Assembly: GCA_947044405.1 (NCBI GenBank)
Contig: CAMRHE010000352.1
Coordinates: 930,001 to 994,000, forward strand
Origin: Leptodactylus fallax
Taxonomy: Eukaryota > Chordata > Amphibia > Anura > Leptodactylidae
Length of the DNA: 64,000 bases
Reading direction: 5' to 3'
In this document: piece after piece, positions 59,501 through 64,000 of the stretch
Layout of the letters: each line of letters starts with the position of its first letter
Numbering within the stretch: the first letter of the stretch is position 1
Notes under the pieces: model-generated
Database searches by the model: none
What the model saw: only the letters and a program-made list of their open reading frames with translations
Told to the model about the DNA's origin: nothing
Made by a program: the position numbers and the translations under genes

Positions 59501-60502
59501 TGCGATACAGCATCCTCTCATGACCGCCTTATGGGCTTCCCAGAGAATGGCAAGAGAGTCTACCGAGCCTAAGTTGTCCCTAAAATAATCTATCAAGTGT
59601 GTGCGCAGGGTCTCGAGGGAGGTCGGCGAATTGAGCAGTGTTTCGTTAAGACGCCAATGACATTGGCGAGTAGGCACTGGAGTCGTAGATAAGGTAACCA
59701 CGACTGGGGCATGATCAGACCAGGTGAGAGGGCCAATGTTCGTGTCCCTAAGCAAACGAAGAGCGGGAGCATTTCCAAAGAAGTAGTCAATGCGGGTGTG
59801 AGTGTTATGAGGGTGAGAAAAGAAGGTGTAGGAGCGCGCCGTAGGATTGTCCACTCGCCAAAGGTCATACAAAGAGTGGGCGCGGATCAGCCTGCGGAAC
59901 TCCTTTGCAAGTTGGGTCAACCTATGGGGGGTTGGGCCCTGGGGTAACGCCAGACGATCCGCCCGTTCAGAGAAGACCATGTTAAAGTCTCCCCCCACCA
60001 GCCAAGCTGATGGTGGGAGAGCGCGCAGACGGGAGAATACCCGGCGCAAGAACGGGATCTGTGCTGAATTGGGGGCATAGACATTGCATAAAACAATCGG
60101 GGCACCATAAAGGAGCCCCTCCAAGATAACAAACCGGCCACCTGGGTCTATGTGGGAAGTCGTCACTGTAATTGGGCAGGATCGAGAAAGAAGGATAGCC
60201 ACCCCAGCTCTGCGTCGATTGTGGAAGGCTGAAAAAGCTACGGGAAAATAATGCTTAGCAAAGGCAAAAGTACCAGCGCGGTCAAAATGAGTCTCCTGAA
60301 GAAACGCCACATCCGCTCGTAAGGAGCGGTGTTCTCTAAGGACATGGCGCCTTTTAATGTTGGAACCCAGGCCCTTGACATTAATTGTCACGCACCTAAC
60401 CATTGGGACCCAGGATTGGAGGACAGTGGCGGATTGCAATAAGCTCACCCATCTCACATGACGCTGGCAAGTTTCCCTCGGAGAGGCAAAAGGGCAATCC
60501 AC
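56588..60502 (-). pseudogene. LINE copy 2 ORF2: endonuclease and reverse transcriptase, frameshifted
   Basis: Successive open frames 60502-59108, 59361-58579, 58727-58002, 58104-57532 and 57631-56588 overlap and together cover about 1300 codons. Endonuclease: TINVKGLGSN, LQETHF, GGDFNMVF, SWSDHAPVVV. Reverse transcriptase: NGKAPGPDGFTYNYYK, YRPIALLNTDLKLFTK, DQVGFIPCR, SLDAEKAFDRINW, GTRQGCPLSPIILAL, LFADDVLLTL. The C-terminal CWRCGAAVGTLHHIFWTCP motif is present. I saw no stop codon inside the homologous parts of these frames; the breaks are frame changes, at least two at long homopolymers (about 59131 and 57607-57620), so some may be sequencing or assembly error. Confidence 0.9.
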
Positions 60503-60970
60503 AAACAGGAACCCAAAGTCGAGGCAGGGTCTCTAGATCAGGGAGGGGGGGGAAAGAGAGGGAGGGAGGGAGGCAAAAGACATCATAAATGACAAAGTAA
60601 AAATAAAAACAGTTAAACAATACTTTGTGGGCGAGGCTAAGTCACTCGCCTGGGGACCAATGAGGGCAGCCAGAGGTCCAATCAGGATCAATGGCCGCAC
60701 AGTCCAAGTATCCCCTTAGGGGGGAGAGCGTGGACAGGAGGTCGGAGGGGAGGCGGTGGATCCCCAACCACCAGTAAAAAGAAGGAAGGAAGGGGAGTCA
60801 CCGGAACCCCACCCCCGCCCCCACTCCGCTAAAACAATCCAATAATAAGCATAATAGATGAGACCCGTAGACCTAAAAAAAAAAAAAGAGAAGCAAACAT
60901 AACATTAAGGCATGCAGATTCCAAAGCACCACCGAGAAAAGGGAGAACGTCTCAAGGGGGGGCAGCCTCC

Positions 60971-62476
60971 TCAGGGATCAGTCTCCAGCCGGGACCTGCG
61001 AGTGGTCACCACCGCGGAGGATGCATGACGTCGTCTGGGCTCCAATCGTTGCCAAACCGGTGGTGGGGGAGGGGGTGGAGAGAATAGCTCCCAGTCTGTT
61101 AAATCCGGCAGGGGAACATCCAATAGGTCACAGAAGAGAGGCAAATCCGCAAAGGAGCGAAGCGTAGCGGAGCGACCATCCCTACGAGCAATGAGAGCAA
61201 ACGGAAATCCCCACTGGTAAGGAATTTGGTGCTCCTGAAGAATCTGGAGGAGGGGTCGGAGATGGCGGCGTTTCTGGAGGGTGATTAGCGACAGATCCTG
61301 ATAGAATTGTAGTGGAGCTCCCTGAAACTCGAAGTCTTTGAGTTTGCGCACTTTGCTCATTATAGCCTCTTTAAGGGTGAAGTCGTGGAGGCAGCAGATG
61401 ACATCACGGGGTGTGGCGGAAGATCCTCTGGGTCGAAGGGCTCGATGTGCCCTATCAAACTTAATTTTGTGGGACGGGGGCTCCTGCAGTATAGTGTTGA
61501 AGACAGCCTCCAGCAGAACAGGCAGATCCTCAGATTGGTCAGCCTCTGGGAGTCCCTTGATGCGTATATTGTTGCGCCGGCCCCTGTTGTCAAGATCCTC
61601 CAAGTGGCGTTGCATGTCCCGTATAGCTGAACCCTGTTCAGTGGTAGTATCATGCAGTGAGGCAACATAGTCCCTGGTAGTGTCATGGTCATTCTCCAGC
61701 GTGTCCATTCGGTTAGCAATGGAGTGTAAATCAGTGCGGAGGGTAGCAATTTCAGATCGGAAGGATGCTGTGATTTCCGCAACCATACTTATAAGGTCTT
61801 GTTTAGTAGTAAGTTGAGGAAGAAGGTCCGCCATGGATGATGGTGCTGAAGATGGGCCTGGAATGCAGCTCTGGGGGTACAGGACTGGAGGGGGGGAGCC
61901 ATAATCCTTGGGAGTGTGGGGCGGAGGAGCCCCTACTCCAGCGCCTTCCACCGCGCCATCCCCCCCTGAGCTATGGAGGGGAGGGGCGATGGGGGAAGAT
62001 AGTAGATGGGGGGCCACAGAGACCAGCTCTGTGGCCACAGGCTGCAACTCATCAGCGGTGTAGGAGGGAGCAGAGCCACTGACCTCAGAACTCCTTGAGA
62101 AGCTGGAAACATCCGGGGTCCTCTCATGCCGCTCTGCCAGGAGTGCTGGTGAAGCAGAATGTAGTTGCTGGGACATCCCAGGGTGAGGAGACTGTGGGAG
62201 TACTCGTGCTGGGGAAACTCTGGGTTGCCCAGGCGCCGACAGGGATCTCTGTTGAAGCGGCGCTCCGCTGGCTGACAGGGGGAGCGCGGGAGGAGAGAAG
62301 CTGCGCTGCGACCCCTGTGCCTGGAGAGCGGAGGAAATCCAAGATGGCCGCCCCGCAGCAGCCTGGCCCGGTAGAGAAGGCCGCTGGGCCAGAAAGGCGT
62401 CCAGGGTGGCCCCCCCAGACCTCTCCACGGGCGCTGGGGTGCCCGGGGCCACCTTCCTCGGTAAGCGCTTGCCCAT
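60971..62476 (-). CDS. LINE ORF1 protein (RNA-binding chaperone), intact
   Basis: 501 codons from an ATG 100 bases inside the element. The N-terminal about 220 residues are Pro/Ser/Ala-rich and disordered. About 225-296 is a predicted coiled coil with heptad-like Leu/Ile/Met spacing, expected to trimerise. About 300-395 is an RRM-like domain starting RRNNIRIKGLPE. About 396-450 is the basic C-terminal domain (LQKRRHLRPLLQIL). This is the organisation of L1-type ORF1p, which coats LINE RNA and aids target-primed reverse transcription. No stop or frame break. ORF2 starts about 470 bases downstream on the same strand. The GC-rich codon use of the N-terminus contrasts with the A+T-rich surroundings. 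Confidence 0.88.
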   Translation of the reverse strand: MGKRLPRKVAPGTPAPVERSGGATLDAFLAQRPSLPGQAAAGRPSWISSALQAQGSQRSFSPPALPLSASGAPLQQRSLSAPGQPRVSPARVLPQSPHPGMSQQLHSASPALLAERHERTPDVSSFSRSSEVSGSAPSYTADELQPVATELVSVAPHLLSSPIAPPLHSSGGDGAVEGAGVGAPPPHTPKDYGSPPPVLYPQSCIPGPSSAPSSMADLLPQLTTKQDLISMVAEITASFRSEIATLRTDLHSIANRMDTLENDHDTTRDYVASLHDTTTEQGSAIRDMQRHLEDLDNRGRRNNIRIKGLPEADQSEDLPVLLEAVFNTILQEPPSHKIKFDRAHRALRPRGSSATPRDVICCLHDFTLKEAIMSKVRKLKDFEFQGAPLQFYQDLSLITLQKRRHLRPLLQILQEHQIPYQWGFPFALIARRDGRSATLRSFADLPLFCDLLDVPLPDLTDWELFSPPPPPPPVWQRLEPRRRHASSAVVTTRRSRLETDP

Positions 62477-62599
62477 ACTGCGCCTGCTGAGGGGTCCACG
62501 GGTCTCAGTAGCGAGCGGAGGAGCGGAGAAGGACCTGCGCGCGTGCTACTCCATGCGCGTCCAGGCCATGCCCCCAGGTAACCGCTTTTAAAGCAGACA

Positions 62600-63765
62600 G
62601 GCTCTCTATCTTTCAGGTCCCCATGTGTGTAATATCCACTCTCCTTATGCGAAGCCGTGATCTACTGGCCATCTGGCTGACCTACCAATTTCTGGATCAC
62701 TTCACTTCTTGGCTTCCCCTCTTTTTATCCAGTGAAATTCCTACCCTCATCATGGATGACTTTAACATCCCCATTAACACCCGTCTCCCAAGCTGCCTCA
62801 CAGTTTCTCTCAATAACCACTTCTTTTTGTCTTTCACAACTTTCCTCTTCCGCCACACATGTAGATGGCAACACGATTTATCTTGTCTTCCATCGACTCC
62901 TCACAGTTTCTAAAATTTACTAACTCTTCTCTGCCCCTCTCTGATCATAACCTTCTGTCTCTCACCATCAGTACTTTCTCTTCTTCACAGCACACACCTA
63001 CTCATCATACATATAGGAACTTACATGCTATCAACATCAGGCACCTCTCAGATACTCTACAGTCCTCTCTGTCCCCCATCTCTTCGCTCTCCTGTCCCAA
63101 ACAGGCCACCAGTCAGTATAATGAAATCCTTAATAGTGCACTGGATGAGGCGGCTTCCCCCTCCACTCGAAAAGTTCGACGCAGGAGGCAGCAACCCTGG
63201 CACACTCCACAGACGCATTTGTGGAGAAAATCACATACACCTGCAGACTTCCTCCACTTCAAATTTATGCTCAAAGCCTATAGTTCTACCCTTCACCTTG
63301 CCAAACAAGCCTATTTCACCACTCTCATCTCGTCTCTCTCCTGTAACCCTAAAAGTCTCTTTGAAACTTTTCACTCCTTACTCACTCTCAAAGTGCAGGT
63401 GCCATTCACAGACCTTAGTGCAGAAGACCTGGCCTCTTATTTCCATGACAAAATTGATAAGATCCGTCAGGAAATAACTGCCCAATCCCCAGGTGTCATT
63501 GATCACCTCACCTACTGCACTTCAGACTGTTCATTCTCCTCTGTTGAACCTGTTACAGAAGAGGTAGTCTCTCAGTTACTTTCTTCTTCTCGCCATATGA
63601 CCTGCAGTAGTGACCCTTACCCCTCACACCACAATCTCTGTCGCCTGCAGTTACGACTTACCTTACCAAAATATTTAACCTCTTGCTCTCTTCTGGAATT
63701 GTTTCATCCTCTTTCAAACGTACCAATACGTCTTTGCAGAACAATGAAGCCATTATCTGGACGTA
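62600..63765 (+). pseudogene. L2/CR1-like LINE fragment: endonuclease end and linker
   Basis: A first frame (about 62623-62880) ends the endonuclease with a TLIMDDFNIPIN segment (GDFN-type motif). It shifts near 62870 into 62865-63765, with LPLSDHNLLSLTIS (the SDH motif), then the basic linker RKVRRRRQQPWHTP and a AYFTTLISSLSCNPKSLFETF stretch that precedes the reverse transcriptase in L2/Rex-type LINEs. The reverse transcriptase itself is missing after about 63765. Clade call is tentative. Confidence 0.65.
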
Positions 63766-64000
63766 AAAACCCAATGGGCGGTCCAGAAGTGGTTAAAGGA
63801 CACAACTGGTGACGGCTCATACAGCTTTTTTTATGTGTAATGAAAGTAACCTCTATCACAAAAATGTCTGGACCATTGTATAAGCAATGCTACCTCCTAT
63901 GCCGCTTCTACTACCTCCTATGCCGCCCCTGCTACCTGCTGTGTCACCCCTCTACCTCTTAGATTGTAAGCTGTTGTGAGCATGGCCCCTTAGTCCCATT
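63766..64000. other. Non-coding end of window
   Basis: Short repeats of GCTACCTCCTATGCCGC at 63889-63945 and an AGATTGTAAGCTGTTGTGAG segment near 63960 that is common in L2-like 3' ends. No gene. Confidence 0.4.

Larger units (their letters stand above)
56345..62575 (-). mobile_element. L1/Tx1-type LINE copy 2, near full length (6.2 kb)
   Basis: On the minus strand: a short GC-rich 5' UTR (about 100 bp), intact ORF1 (62476-60971), a spacer of about 470 bp, ORF2 (60502-56588) and a 3' UTR with AATAAAATTACAGTTATAT followed by A8. The A-tail at 56341-56348 and the 14-bp duplication show retrotransposition. ORF2 is broken only by frame changes, most near G or C runs, which makes this a young-looking copy. 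Confidence 0.92.
56331..62589. repeat. LINE target-site duplication, 14 bp
   Basis: AGGTAACCGCTTTT at 56331-56344 and 62576-62589 flanks LINE copy 2. A duplication of this length at the A-tail side is the hallmark of target-primed reverse transcription. Confidence 0.9.

Overview
The window looks like vertebrate nuclear DNA, most probably from a frog or other amphibian. That is an inference from the repeat mix: Tc1-like transposons with IR/DR ends, hAT elements, a DIRS-like tyrosine-recombinase element, L1/Tx1-type and L2/CR1-like LINEs, tRNA-derived SINEs and a TTAA-flanked foldback MITE. I found no host protein-coding gene, no rRNA and no free-standing tRNA gene. Nearly everything recognisable is a mobile element or a tandem repeat, and many elements sit inside one another.

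Left part (1-13.6 kb). A Tc1 end and a decayed LINE fragment lead into a 2.4-kb hAT-like element (1281-3721). Next comes the best-preserved object: an 8.2-kb endogenous retrovirus (4186-12417). It has two 445-bp LTRs that differ at only two positions, a CCCA target duplication, a primer-binding site, a leader with a small membrane-protein reading frame, a gag split by a frame change at a G-run, an in-frame UGA between gag and an open 1192-codon pol, and an open 441-codon env. Its architecture is gammaretrovirus/epsilonretrovirus-like.

Middle part (13.6-42.5 kb). A Tcb2-like mariner/Tc1 relic is split by a 6.7-kb hAT element (13665-20366). That hAT holds a second hAT carrying a BED-finger transposase remnant (14073-18143) and a Tc1 copy (18374-20008). 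Another hAT (21618-26079) holds a Tc1, which in turn holds a 901-bp candidate solo LTR. A Tc1-like element with an uninterrupted 349-codon DD35E-type transposase lies at 27118-28680. Further right are a SINE, several tandem arrays, a Tc1 split by a second candidate solo LTR (32804-35560), a second copy of the first Tc1 family (37155-38790) and an internally deleted DIRS-like element (about 39.4-41.9 kb).

Right part (42.5-64 kb). A plus-strand L1/Tx1-type LINE is scattered in four blocks from 42.5 to 55.1 kb. It is interrupted by a Tc1 (43324-44704), by a 6.6-kb hAT with a perfect 8-bp target duplication (45615-52236), and by about 580 bp of unknown DNA. The large hAT contains a 40-bp satellite, a 393-bp foldback MITE, another hAT and a Tc1 with one nonsense codon. 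A second, nearly full-length LINE of the same kind lies on the minus strand (56345-62575) with a 14-bp target duplication. An L2-like LINE fragment closes the window. The nesting and target duplications allow a relative insertion order to be read directly from the sequence; the retrovirus is probably among the youngest insertions.
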